Below the pieces are notes generated by a model. That model saw only the letters and a list, made by a program, of their open reading frames with translations, was not told the origin of the DNA and did not search any database. DNA of 64,000 nucleotides from Haberlea rhodopensis (taxonomy: Eukaryota; Streptophyta; Magnoliopsida; Lamiales; Gesneriaceae), in NCBI GenBank assembly GCA_907163345.1, contig CAJQUN010000032.1:2518424-2582423 (forward strand), given 5' to 3'. This document shows, piece by piece, positions 22,364-34,457 of the stretch. Position 1 is the stretch's first letter. Every line of letters starts with the position of its first letter. A program made the position numbers and the translations under genes.

Positions 22364-23568
22364 TGTTGGGAAAACATTTCTAAGTTTTGGTGATAAAAAA
22401 ACGTTTATTGCTTGGAGCGTCTGCATCAAAGAAACCTATTGATGAAAATACTGTCGACTGACTCTTAAAGAGAGCCTACCGGGTACAAAAACTAAGAGAC
22501 ATCGTCTACATGGTACAAAGACTAAGAGACATTGTCTACCAAGTATAAAGAATAGAAGATATCGTTTATTTGAAACAAAGAATTAGAAGTTATCACCTAC
22601 TGGATGCAGAGAATAGAGATCTACTGGAACAGAGTATCTCAGCCCACTGTGTGAATTTTTAGGAGATACCAACAGACAGTTGAAGAAATTACTTGACCTT
22701 AGTCCAGTAGACTAAGTAACTAATAAGTAACCAGTAGATGATGGAAAAGACATCTGTTGTCTTTTGTCCAGCAGACTAAAACATTCAAGGAGAAGTCAGC
22801 AGACGATAAGGAAAAAGGAAAAAACTCGAACAAATTCACTCTGAATAGTACAATAGAGCGGTGCACTACCATATCAGCGCCACTAATCTCGTCAGAATGG
22901 ACTAGCCGTTTTATTAACATAAATGGAAAGGAATTTGGATGAAAACCAGGAAGCTGATTTTGCGCGGTCTTTCCATTTGAAGAATAGTTGCAGTTAGACT
23001 TTCAAGTCTATAAATACATCGAAGAGAAGAATGAAGAAAGTTCTCAACACTCAGAAATCCTGAATCAATTTGAAAACAAGCAAAACATTCAAAACGTTTA
23101 TTGAAATATTCTGAACTTTTGCAGAGCAGTATCCAAGCGCTATTGAGATCTTGAAGATCAAAGTCTTCTAAGTTTACTGCTCAAGAACACTCGAAGATCA
23201 AAGTTTTATATTTTTGTGTGAGTGTTGTAAAATAACGTTATAACAATTGTGATTGTTGTATTGCTATGAGTTTAGGCAAATCTGTGTGAGTGTCTAAGTA
23301 GGTTGTATACTGAAAGTGTAAACCAAAGTAGAGACGTAGAAGCTTTTGTGATTCGAACTTCCAGAAACAACTCTGGTATCATTTACTTTCTATACCTTAT
23401 CTTACTGTTTCTAGTATCTACCGATCAGTTCTAAACTCAAAAGTCCAATAGACACCTTCGCACTATTTTTAGTTGTCTACTGACTTGCTATCAGTTGAGA
23501 TCTTACTGCAGTGCTTTGAGTCTAGTGTTTATTGAACCCCCCTTTTAAACACTAACCCGATCCTAACA
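22364..23568 (+). repeat. 3' LTR of the SIRE-lineage copia element
   Basis: 1205 bp, from TGTTGGGA to TCCTAACA, an imperfect terminal inverted repeat with the usual TG...CA ends, placed directly after a purine tract. The partner LTR lies outside the window. Confidence 0.85.
23005..23016 (+). promoter_or_regulatory. TATA box of the copia LTR
   Basis: AGTCTATAAATAC in the middle of the LTR, about 640 bases from its start. Confidence 0.6.
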
Positions 23569-23619
23569 AAATCAGATATAACTTTTTTAGAGAAAATTAT
23601 ATTGAAAATTGCCTTTTTA

Positions 23620-25672
23620 TGTAATACCCGAGTCTAATACTTGCATCTATGTTTAACATATGTGTTAGACTGTCATGAATACTAGTAAAACTGCTTAAAT
23701 CTTCGCCGAAATACGACGAGGTCAATTTTATTAAAAAGATAACTCATAGAGCTACCCTTTCATGTTTTGAGTTTTTGCCGTAAACTACCGGAGGAATGGG
23801 AAAATTAATTTTGAAGTGTATCATGTTTAGGTAGATTAGATATAACTTTCTCGTCCGACATCAGAATCAAGTTATTCTAAAGCCAAATGAAAGATAAGAT
23901 ATAAATATATAACTTTCCTTCAAACCATAGTGGCTAACTCGGTAATTTCAGTACCCGAATTCATGTCCAAAGTGGTATGGGTTTATAATTCAAATGATAA
24001 TAGTAAATAAAATTTTTAAAAAAAGTATATATTATATAATTAATTAATGAGTTGACAGACTTAACTTTTTAAGTTGTGATATATGTATGGATTAGTAGGA
24101 CAAAACGCACGCACAATCACACATTTACACACATTCACGTTCGGGAGACGAGAGGAAAATGAAGGGTTCACGGTTTCTTTGATTTTCCAGACTTCGTAAC
24201 GCCATCGAAACTTTAAATAAATTACATATTCGGAATCCTCGAGTTATTATCTTCAATTAGAGGTAATTTTCTCTTCATATTTCTAGTGTTTATGAAAAGC
24301 CTAAATTTCTAGTATTGCTATAAAATTATGAAATTAATGTAGGTGATAGATTAGAGGATGATAAACAATATTTGACAAGAATTTTGAGATTATGTTGTAA
24401 TTTCAAGTTTATAGGAATGTTAATGTAAGAATTTAATGATATAACTTAGTATTCAATAATTTAAAGTAATAGGTGTATAAAATGAGTTATTAGAATTTTA
24501 AATAATTACTTGAATTGTGTAGATTGATTGTCTCTTATCTAGGAATCGAGCAATATCAACTGGTGAAAGGTAAGTAAAAATCCATCTGCAACTACAATGC
24601 TTGAACATAGTATTATTTGTCATATTACTTGTGATATGGATGGTTGAATAAATGTGATATTGGAGATGTTATGCGTTATTTGATATGTTGTAACTGAATT
24701 GATTATTCATCTGCATACACACGTGCATGCATAAAACATGAGCATATTTGATGTCTGGCATGCACGATATTATTTTGAGAAAAGGGAAATATTTTGTTGA
24801 CCACTGCTATGGCACCGAGGTTTGCGAGGCAGACTTATATGATATGTTGAGTACATCAGTGGGATACTCCTCAGAGGATTAAAAGGGTTGTTCGAGATGT
24901 GCCCTTGGTAATCATGAGGGGATGGACCACTTGCTGATATTCTTCTTTTGATTGATGCTGCGGGTGGGATACTTCTCGGGTGACCGCAGAGGTTGTTCGG
25001 TGATGTGCCTCTGGGGTTCATGGAGGATGGGCCATTCGACTGTATCAATCCACTAAATTGGATGTGTTCTTATTGATATTCCTCAGAGCTCTGTTCTGGT
25101 GCATAGTAGGTGGGTCAAAGGGCCCAGGAAAAATATGAATTTGGATAAAATGTTATATATTTTTTAGTATGCATCTCGGTATACATGTTATTGATGTCTC
25201 ATGTCATTTTAATAGCATGCATGATTTTTATTTCCTGGGCATTAGCTCATGTAGTTCATGCATTGTAGGTGAGCATGACGATGCCTGATATCTGGACTTA
25301 CTGAGCATGGTGATGCGGTTTTACAGGTTTCTGAGATCTGTTGTACATGGATGACGACCTGCTGGGCTATGGGGTTATCTTATTTTGGTTTTTGAGTCTG
25401 CAGATTTATCTTTTGAAAAGCACGCGGTTTTCTTATGTTATTTTGTTATCGTTTGGCTTTTAAATCTGCGGAACTATCTTTTGAAAATTTTACTTTGAGA
25501 AAGTAAAGAATTGTATGTAAATATTATGACGGTGTTTCTGGTGATACAAATCTTATATATTATTGTTGTTGTTGTTTCTCCGGATGTTATACAAATAAAG
25601 GAGTTGCCGCCGAAATTTTTACGGAGCTATATATAATTTATAGTATAATAGATGTGATTTGGGGGTGTGACA
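23620..25672 (+). repeat. 5' LTR of element D
   Basis: 2053 bp, from TGTAATACCCGAGTC to GGTGTGACA. Confidence 0.9.
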
Positions 25673-25677
25673 TTGAG

Positions 25678-25690
25678 TGGTATCAGTGCA
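25678..25690 (+). promoter_or_regulatory. Primer binding site of element D
   Basis: TGGTATCAGTGCA five bases after the LTR, one mismatch from the initiator tRNA-Met complement. Confidence 0.75.
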
Positions 25691-25842
25691 CGGTTTTGGT
25701 TCTGTAGACTGTGCATGTACACTGGCTCAGAACTTGTGGAGCACAGCCATGCCAGTAAGTTTATTTTATTATTTCATGTCTTATGTGTCTATGAATTTTT
25801 TTTATTTTCAATGTGTTGCTTTATTATTAACAATAGTGCAGA

Positions 25843-28375
25843 ATGGCTAGAACAAGTAGTGAAAATCGTAGTGGAGAGGAGACATCTAGGCCAAATACTA
25901 ATCATGATACAATCATTAATCGACTGACACAATTGGTTGAGCAACAGTCACAACAGATTCAACAACTTATCCAACAAAGAGGCATGGGTGAGCCATCGCA
26001 ACCACAGGTCCGAGCAGAACATGTTGAGATAGTTGGTGCAAGATTCAGAAAAATGGGTCCCCCAACATTTGAAGATGCTTCGGATCCCACAGCTGCAGAA
26101 GATTGGTTGAGGACCATTGAAAACATGTTCCAGTATAGTAAGGTTCCAGAAGAAGAGAAAGTGATGTGTACTTCTTTTATGCTTCGAGGTAGTACTGAGT
26201 ATTGGTGGGAAACAACGAAGAGCATAGAAGACATAACTAAGATGACATGGGATAGACTTAAAGTGTTATTCCGAAATAAATACTTCACTGCTCCTGTTCG
26301 TACAATGAAGATGAATGAATTTATCCATCTGAGACAGGGATCTATGACTGTATCAGACTGTAAGGAATCCAACAAGCAAATACGCAGCGGAAATAAAATT
26401 TTGGATTCCTAACCATGGACCTATACAGAGTATTCATATCGGAATGATTAAAGAGTCTCACCCTTGTAGCGTGTTTGATGCAGAATCCTCGTTGTAGCAC
26501 CACGAGTCACAAACATAAGTTTGCACCTTTGTGTCTACGGTATCCACACAATCAAATCGAGAAGGGATTTAAGAACAAGTTGTTAGACTCGTTCTTAAAC
26601 TGGAACAAGACTCACTGTTCTAAACCGATCGACGACCACCGTTAAACCACCAAGAATCACACGCGGCGGCGGTGATTGACACGGCTTGGAGGAGGCGGCC
26701 GAGAGCTTGAGCTAGTGGTTTTAGGTTTTAATGAATTTTGTCTCTACAATTAATTACAACCTTGTATATATATTATAAGATTTAATTAAGGTTCAAGACT
26801 TTCTTAAAGTCTCATGGGCCCAAACCCATGATTTAATTAAATCCTTATATATCATTTAATTAAGACTCTTCTTAATTATTTAATTCATCCCATGAATTTA
26901 ATTCCCCTTATCGATTTAATCTTTTGTGCGACCCGATAGGATCTTGTAATGTTGGCAGTGACATAAAATCTCATTTTACGTCACAAGCAATGAGCGGTAT
27001 CTAGCAACACATCAAGGCTACCCAAATTACAAGAATGTCATTGACTCGACATAACCTTAGAACTTGTAATATTAACCATGTAACTTAATCCCTTTGTCCA
27101 TGTGTTTAGATTGAACACGAGTCATGGAATAGTCATACTCGTATATTCAATCTCTATTTCTTGATCCCCAAGTAGAACTAGAATAAACGAATAAGCTCGA
27201 TATCACATATCGACTCATTCGAGCATGGCCATGCATTTTAGTCTTACTTGATCAAGGGCCCAAACACTTCTCATGTTATATAGGAGGGACAAATCCTATC
27301 TTGATCAATCAACATCCCTCTACATAATTCGTAGTGTATCCAATAGTTGCCTTTATAGTTTACCCTGTTACAGGTAACGTTTGACAATATCAAGATACAT
27401 AACTCCTTATGTTGGGATCTCTGATGATCTCAAGTCGTAAGGATTACATACATTATTATCACTATGAGAATTGCTTATGACACTCATATAACTATCCATG
27501 TAGCATTTTCATGGTGGGTATGTCCAGTACATTGTTCTCTAACATGTACCCATGTGTTGATTTGATATCTCATATCCATGAACAATTCATCAATCAAAAC
27601 ATACTAGTCTCAATGTATTATCATTATCCTGATTTATGATAATACTTGACTAGGGACAATCTTTAAGAATAATACAATATTATTCTAAGGACGTTAACTT
27701 ATATATCATTTCTTATTGCACAGATATTCGAATAATATATAATAATGATTTGTCATTTATAAAATCATAATACATTGTATGTCATAAACAATCATCTAAT
27801 GACTTGTCTTAGGGCATATCCCAACACAGACTATATCCGTAAATTTGAAGAGCTGTCCAGATTTGCAACACACATGGTCAACATTGAAGCCTTGAAAGTT
27901 GAAAGATTTATAGAAGGCCTGAGACCAGAAATTTATCGAGATGTGAATATGGCAGGAATTCAAGGAGTAGCATTTTCCCAGATTGCTGAAAGAGCATTAG
28001 TTGCTGAACAAGCTGAACTGAAAATTGAGCGTGCTTGTGAGGCTCAAAGGCGATTTCAGCAAGAAAAAGGGCAAAGATGGATAACAGGTGAAAATAAAAG
28101 ACATTTTCAACAACAAGGACAAAAATCTCAATTCCAACCAAAGTCAGGACAACAACAAGGAGATCAAAATAAGTGTCAAAGAGTTGAGCAAAATAAAACA
28201 TCAATGTCGCAGGCCAAGTGTCCTAGATGTGGTAAACAACATACTGGAATCTGGCCGATAGAGATTTCTCTCTCGCTTGTCTGAGAGCCCACCCACCTAG
28301 GAGGTGTTATTCATGTGGACAGGTTGGACATATCTCTACAGCATGCCCAAATATTCAAAATCCACCATGGCAACA
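25843..28375 (+). pseudogene. gag of element D, split by a solo LTR and frameshifted
   Basis: Starts MARTSSENRSGEE. The retrotransposon gag domain follows: FEDASDPTAAEDWLRTIE, YSKVPEEEKVMCTSFML, EYWWETTK and WDRLKVLFRNKYF. After the solo LTR it continues with YIRKFEELSRFATHMV and FIEGLRPEIYRDV. A Gln-rich stretch precedes a first zinc knuckle (CPRCGKQHTG), which runs into a frameshift near 28240. A second CCHC knuckle, CYSCGQVGHISTACP, is read in another frame at about 28304-28350. The protein would form the virus-like particle. Excluding the insertion at 26359-27826, the length is ordinary for a chromoviral gag. Confidence 0.85.
26359..27826 (-). mobile_element. copia-type solo LTR inside gag of element D
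   Basis: Bounded by TGTAAGGAATCC and TATCCCAACA with a perfect 5-bp target duplication, cagac, at 26354-26358 and 27827-27831; gag resumes in frame. 1468 bp with no partner LTR. Minus orientation is inferred because the reverse complement begins TGTTGGGATATGCCCTAAG, a start typical of copia LTRs, and ends near a TTCCGCTGCG motif. Confidence 0.85.
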
Positions 28376-28960
28376 GAATGTTACGGCTAGAGTTTTTACC
28401 ATGACTGGAGAAGATGCAGAGGCAAACCTATCAGTTGTAGCAGGTAATCTATCTATTTTCGGCATTCCAACACTTATATTATTTGATTCTGGAGCTACAC
28501 ATTCATTTATATTCACCAAGTATATGAAGATGCTAGGCAAAATACCTGATACAACTGAGATAAATTATACTGTGGTGATTGCTTCTGAAAATTCTAAACA
28601 AACAAATATGATTTTAAGAGCATGTGTTATCCCTATGGAAACTAGAGAACTTTATGCTGATTTGATTGTATTGACCATGAATGAGTATGATATTATTTTG
28701 GGTATGGACCGGTTATCAAAGTATGGTGCTACAATAGATTGTAAGAAAAAGATAACTTTTCAACCTCCTGGAGACGAGTCTTTTACTTTTGTTGGAAGAG
28801 TGAAAAACTCTAAATTTCCAGTAATATCAACATTGAAAGCACAACGATTGTTGAATGATGGTTGTGAAGGATATTTTGTAAGTGTTATGAATATGGAGGA
28901 GCAACATCTTCCAATCCTTAGTGAAGTATCAGTGGTTCAAGAATATCCAGAGGTATTCCT
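28376..28960 (+). pseudogene. Aspartic protease of element D
   Basis: Contains the catalytic signature LFDSGATHSFI followed by YDIILGMDRLSKYGATIDC and the usual ITFQPPG linker. The frame is open from 28401 to 28985, but a lost base near 28960 (YPEVF then a shifted frame) separates it from RT. Confidence 0.85.
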
Positions 28961-30295
28961 GATGATCTTCCTGGGCTACCTCTAGACCGTGAGATAGAAT
29001 TTGTTATTGATCTGAATCCAGGAACAACTCCAATCTTTAAATCTCCATATCGAATGGCACCCGCTGAGTTGAAAGAATTGAAGATACAATTGCAAGAATT
29101 ACTGGATAAAGGCGTCATCAGACCTAGTTTCTCACCGTGGGGTGCTCCAGTTCTATTTGTGCGTAAAAATGATGGTACAATGAGATTGCGTAAAAAGGAT
29201 GGTACAATGAGATTGTGTATTGATTATCGAGAAATAAATAAAGTTACAATCAAGAATAAGTACCCTCTACCCTGAATTGATGATTTATTTGACCAGCTTC
29301 AGGGTGCCACTATATTCTCTAAAATCGATTTGCGGTCTGGATATCATCAGTTAAAGATAAAAAGAGGAAGACATCTCCAAGACTGCATTCCGTACGAGAT
29401 ACGGACATTATGAGTTCTTGGTAATGCCATTTGGGCTGACTAATGCCCCAGCAGCTTTCATGGACCTAATGAATCGAGTATTTAAGGATTTCCCTGATAA
29501 ATTTGTTATTTTATTTATTGACGATATTCTGATTTACTCCAAGACCAAGAAAGAACATGCCACATATTTAAAAATGGTGTTAGAAGTGCTGAAAGAGAAA
29601 CAACTCTATGCTAAATTTAAGAAATGTGAATTTTGGCTAGATCACGTGGTATTTTGGGGTATATCAGGTGAAGGAATAGCAGTAGATCCAAGCAAAGTTG
29701 AATCAATTAACAATTGGTCCCAGCCTACAAATGTTTCAGAAGTACGAAGTTTTCTTGGTCTAGCAGGATACTATCGTAGATTTGTGGAAGGATTTCCAAG
29801 CTAGCTTTTCCTTTAACACAGTTAACCAGAAAATGCATGACATTTTAACTGGACTGATGCTTGTGAACAAAGTTTTCAAGAACTGAAGAAGAGGTTAACT
29901 TCTGCTCATATCCTTTCAGTTCCATCAGGTACGGGAGGCTTTGTAGTGTACAGTGATGCTTCGAAGAATGGGTTGGGATGTGTATTAATGCAAAATGGTA
30001 AAGTTATTGCATATGCCTCTAGACAATTGAAGGTGTATGAGAAGAACTATCCTACACATGATCTTGAACTTGCTGCAGTGGTGATTGCATTAAAAATATG
30101 GAGGCATTACCTGTATGGTGAACGATGTGAGATTTATACTGATCACAAGAGTCTGAAATACTTTCACCAAGAAAGAGTTAAACATGAGACAACGAAGATG
30201 GTTGGAGTTGGTGAAAGATTATGATTGTACTATCAACTATCATCCTAGAAAGGCTAATGTTGTAGCGGATGCATCAAGTAGAAAAGCCACATAAA
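28961..30295 (+). pseudogene. Reverse transcriptase and RNase H of element D
   Basis: RT blocks can be read in pieces: PYRMAPAELKELKIQLQEL, RPSFSPWGAPVLFV, LCIDYREINKVT, FSKIDLRSGYHQLKI, VMPFGLTNAPAAFMDLMN and the catalytic FIDDILIYSK, then FLGLAGYYRRFV. RNase H follows with VYSDASKNGLGCVLMQ, YASRQLK, HDLELAAVV and YTDHKSLKYF. Breaks include CGA-to-TGA at about 29275, frameshifts near 29360, 29800 and 30175, and a 27-bp tandem duplication at 29161-29214. Confidence 0.88.
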
Positions 30296-30559
30296 GGACA
30301 TCAAATTAGGTCATAAAGCAGAGCTGATAGATTTACAGAAAATGAATATAGAACTTGTAGAACATGGAGAAATAGAAGTGAAACTTGCAGCATTGACACT
30401 TCAGCCTACTTTGATTAATAAAATTCAACAAGGATAAGAAGCGGATGAATACATTTCCAAAGTAAAGAAAGACAATACATCAAGGGCATCTTCTGATTTT
30501 ACACTTGGTCATAATGGTGTTCTACAATTTAAAGGACGACTGTGTGTGCCTAATGTGGA

Positions 30560-31833
30560 AAATATTCGGGAAGATATTTTGGCAGAGGCTCATTCAACAC
30601 CATATTAAGTACATCCAGGAGCAACAAAAATGTATAGAGATTTAAAGATGCATTACTGGTGGTCGGGTATGAAAAGAGATATTGGAAGATATGTAGAACA
30701 ATGTTTAACATGTCAACAGGTAAAGGCATAACATCAAAGACCGGCAGGAACCTTACAGCCTTTACTCATTCCAGAATGGAAATGGGAAAGAATTACAATG
30801 GATTTTGTGACAGGCCTACCAAAGACTGTTAAGGGCCATGATGCTATTTGGGTTGTTGTTCATAGATTAACCAAAGATGCTCATTTCCTTCAGACTTTCT
30901 CTACATATTCCATGGATCGATATGCACAGATATATATCCAGGAGATTGTCTTCATGGTGTACCTTTGTCAATCACTTCGGATAGAGATTCAAGATTTTTG
31001 TCTACATTTTGGAGAAGTCTACATAAAGCATTAGGAACACAATTGGCATTTAGTACTGCATATCATCCCCAAACTGACGTACAATCCGAACGAACTATAC
31101 AAATCCTGGAAGATATGTTAAGAGCTTGTGTGCTAGATTTTCAAGGCCATTGGAGCAAATTTATTCCATTAATTGAATTTGCCTATAACAACAGTTATCA
31201 GACCACCATAGGAATGGCTTCTTCTTATGAAGCATTATATGGCAGAAAATGCAGATCTCCAGTTCATTGGGATGAGATTGGGGAAAAGAAACTTTTAGGC
31301 CCCGATATAATTCGAGAAATGACTGAAGTTGTATCACAGATTCGGCAGAGAATGCAAATGTCACAGAGCCAACAGAAAAGCTATGCAGATAAAAGAAGAA
31401 GAATGCTTGAATTTGCTGTGGGGGATCAAGTATTTTTGAAAGTAGCCCCAATGAAAGGAATTATGCGGTTTGGAAAGAAAGGGAAACTCAGTCCTAGATA
31501 TATTGGTCCATTTTCAGTGACTCAAAGAATTGGTGATGTGGCCTACAAACTCGATCTACCTACTTCAATGTCTCAGATACACAATGTGTTCCATGTGTCC
31601 ATGTTGAGAAAATATGTTGCCAATCCATCGAATATTCTGAAAGAGGAACCGGTGGAATTAAAAACAGATTTGAGTTATGAAGAAAAACCAGTAGAAATTT
31701 TGCTACACGAAGTGAACTCAGAAATAAGAGAATTTCATTGGTTAAGGTTCTATGGAGAAATCAATTAATAAAAGAATCTACTTGGGGAAGAGAGGATGAA
31801 ATGAGAGCCAAATATCCAGAACTCTTCCGGTAA
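30560..31833 (+). pseudogene. Integrase and chromodomain-like tail of element D
   Basis: The HHCC-type region is visible (HPGATKMYRDLKMHYWW, CLTCQQVKA). The catalytic core follows: MDFVTGLPK, then TSDRDSRFLSTFW, YHPQTDVQSERTIQILEDML and FAYNNSYQTTIGM. After the GPF/Y region (LSPRYIGPFSVTQRIG, HNVFHVSMLRKYV) a shifted frame gives KVLWRNQLIKESTWGRE and MRAKYPELF, the usual chromodomain-end segment of Tekay elements. Stops at 30606 and 30728 and a frameshift near 30950 break it. Confidence 0.85.
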
Positions 31834-31860
31834 GTAAAATTTCGGGGACAAAATTTTTGT

Positions 31861-31873
31861 AAGGATGGGAGAA
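31861..31873 (+). promoter_or_regulatory. Polypurine tract of element D
   Basis: AAGGATGGGAGAA directly before the 3' LTR. Confidence 0.8.
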
Positions 31874-33872
31874 TGTAATACCCGAGTCTAATACTTGCAT
31901 CTATGTTTTAACATATGTGGTAGACTGTCATGAATACTAGTAAAACTGCTTAAATCTTAGCCGAAATTCGTCGAAATACGACGAGGTCAATTTTATTAAA
32001 AAGATAACTCGTAGAGCTACCCTTTCAGGTTTTGAGTTTTTGCCGAAAACTACCGGAGGAAGGGGAAAATTAATTTTGAAGTGTATCATGTTTAGGTAGA
32101 TTGGACATAACTTTCTCGTTCGACATCATAATCAAGTTATTCTGAAGCCAAATGAAAGATAAGATATAAATATATAACTTTTCTTCAGACTATAGTGGCT
32201 AACTCGGTAATTTCAGTACTCGAATTCATGTCCAAAGTGGTATGGGTTTATAATTTATATGATAATAGTAAATAAAATTAAAAAACAAGTATATATTGTA
32301 TATATATATACACATTTACACACATTCACATTCGAGAGACGAGAGGAAAAGGAAGGGTTCACAGTTTCTTTGATTTTTCGGACTTCGTAACGCTGTCGAA
32401 ACTTTAAATAAATTACATATTCGGAATCCTTGAGTTATTATCTTCAATTGGATGTAATTTTCTCTTCATATTTCTAGTGTTTATGAAAAGCCTAAATTTC
32501 TAGTATTGCTATAAAATTATGAAATTAATGTAGGTGATAGATTAGACGATGATAAACAATATTTGACAAGAATTTTGGGATCATGTTGTAATTTCAAGTT
32601 TATAGGAATGCTAATGTAAGAATTTAATGATATAACTTAGTATTCAATAATTTAAAGTAATAGGTGTATAAAATGAGTTATTAGAATTTTAAATAATTAC
32701 TTGTGTAGATTGACTGTCTCTTATCTAGGAATCAAGCAATATCAACTGGTGAAAAGTAAGTAAAAATCCATCTGCAACTACAATGCTTGAACATAGTATT
32801 ATTTATCGTATTACTTGTGATATGGATGGTTGAATAAATGTGATATTGGAGATGTTATGCATTATTTGATATGTTGTAACTGAATTGATTATTCATCTGC
32901 ATACACACGTGCACGCATAAAACATGAGCATATTTGATGTCTGGCATGCACGATATTATTTTGAGAAAAAAGAAATATTTTGTTGACCACTGCTATGGCA
33001 CCGAGTTTTGAAAGTCAGACTTATATGATATGTAGAGAATAGCGGTGGGATACTCCTCAGACGATTAAAGGGTTGTTCAAGATGTGCCCTTGGTAATCAT
33101 GAGGGGATGGACCACTTGCTGATATTCTTCTTTTGATTGATGCTACAGGTGGGATACTTCTCGGGTGACCGCAGAGGTTGTTCGGTGATGTGCCTCTGGG
33201 AGTCACGGGAGGATGGGCCATTCGACTGTATCAATCCACTATATTGGCTGTGTGCCTTTGGCTGTGTGCTTATTGATATTCCTCAAGCTCTGTTCCGGTG
33301 CATAGTAGGTGGGTCAAAGGGCCCAGGAAAAATATGAATTTGGATAAAATGTTATATATTTTTTAGTATGCATCTCGGTATACATGCTATTGCTGTTTCA
33401 TGTCATTTTAATAGCATACATGATTTTTATTTCCTGGGCATTAGCTCATGTAGTTCATGCATTGTAGGTGAGCATGACGATGCCTGATATCTGCACTTAC
33501 TGAGCAGGGTGATGCGCTCCTACAGGTTTCTAAGATCTGTTGTACATGGATGACGACCTGCTGAGCTATGGGGTTATCTTATTTTGGTTTTTGAGTCTGC
33601 GGATTTATCTTTTGAAAAGCACGCGATTTTCTTATGTTATTTTGTTACCGTTTGGCTTTTAAATCTGCGGAACTATCTTTTGAAAATTTTACTTTGAGAA
33701 AGTAAATAATTGTATGTAAATAGTATGACGGTGTTTCTGGTGATACGAATCTTATATATTATTGTTGTTGTTGTGTCTCCGGATGTTATACAAATAAAAG
33801 AGATGCCGTCGAAAATTTTTACGTAGCTATATATAATTTATAATATAATAGATGTGATTTGGGTGTGTGACA
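31874..33872 (+). repeat. 3' LTR of element D
   Basis: 1999 bp, matching the 5' LTR with scattered substitutions and indels and the same TG and CA ends. Confidence 0.9.
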
Positions 33873-33877
33873 TTTTA

Positions 33878-34447
33878 TATTAAATTACAAGCTATTTAAC
33901 GTCGTAAAATCCATCCATGCATGCATAATATCGGTTCATGAATCAGTTGCAAACCCTCAATCCTAAGATCATCTCCAATATTGCTTCAAATTAGCGTTGA
34001 ACATCATTTTTATGCGGAATTCATGCTCCAATCGAACGCTATGTTTTGCACCAAAAATAGCATTTGCTACTGTGCTGCGCTAAAGGTTTTTCCTTTTTTT
34101 TATTATCTAAATATACATACTAATGTTATTTTACTGATTTTAGGTTCTTTAATTAAATTAAATAAAGTTATTAAGGGCATTTAATTTTTATTTAATTAAT
34201 TAATTATCAAATAAATTAAATTAAATATTTAAATATAATTTTTTTTTTTAAAAGGTTATCCTCATTCTACCCATAAATGAATGAGGCAAAATCCCCCCAC
34301 AAGATTGGAGAACTATTACCGGACAAATTTGCCCCCAATACCGGCTTTTCCGGTTTTGTGGCTGTTATTTATAAAATAGATGACCCGGAAGTGGGTTTTA
34401 GTCCGTTTCTACCTTTGTTGGTTGCTTCTCCCAAACCCAGAGGTTTA
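33878..34447 (+). other. Upstream region of the TRP gene
   Basis: AT-rich intergenic DNA with no supported gene. It includes an imperfect inverted repeat CCTCATTC...GAATGAGG at about 34259-34285. Confidence 0.5.
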
Positions 34448-34457
34448 TTATATAAAA
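34448..34457 (+). promoter_or_regulatory. Probable TATA box of the TRP gene
   Basis: TTATATAAAA about 160 bases before a good splice donor (34617/34618) that would end a 5'UTR exon. Confidence 0.5.

Larger units (their letters stand above)
1..23568 (+). mobile_element. SIRE-lineage Ty1/copia retrotransposon, 3' part, interrupted by nested insertions
   Basis: The oldest frame of the left third of the window. Pieces in one orientation and in canonical copia order are integrase C-terminus (to 594), RT and RNase H (6798-8525), a long accessory ORF (9026-9711, 18014-18240, about 20021-21469), a purine-rich tract and a 3' LTR ending TCCTAACA at 23568. The integrase motif FGCKCF, the RNase H motif EYLAAGSCCAQ and an ORF after pol are features of the SIRE/Maximus lineage. 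Its 5' LTR, gag and protease lie left of the window. Reading frames carry stops and shifts, so the copy is dead. The piece boundaries fit together across elements A and B, which shows these are insertions and not separate copies. The first 160 bases show no recognisable copia coding sequence. Confidence 0.85.
23620..33872 (+). mobile_element. Element D: Tekay-type chromovirus (Ty3/gypsy)
   Basis: Full-length structure of 10.25 kb with target duplication tttta at 23615-23619 and 33873-33877. LTRs of about 2.0 kb, a primer site, gag, protease, RT, RNase H, integrase and a chromodomain-like tail occur in gypsy order, then a purine tract. The coding region is broken by frameshifts, stops and a solo LTR in gag. 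The two LTRs differ at many sites and by about 54 bp in length, so the insertion is not recent. It landed about 50 bp beyond the 3' LTR of the copia element. Confidence 0.92.
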
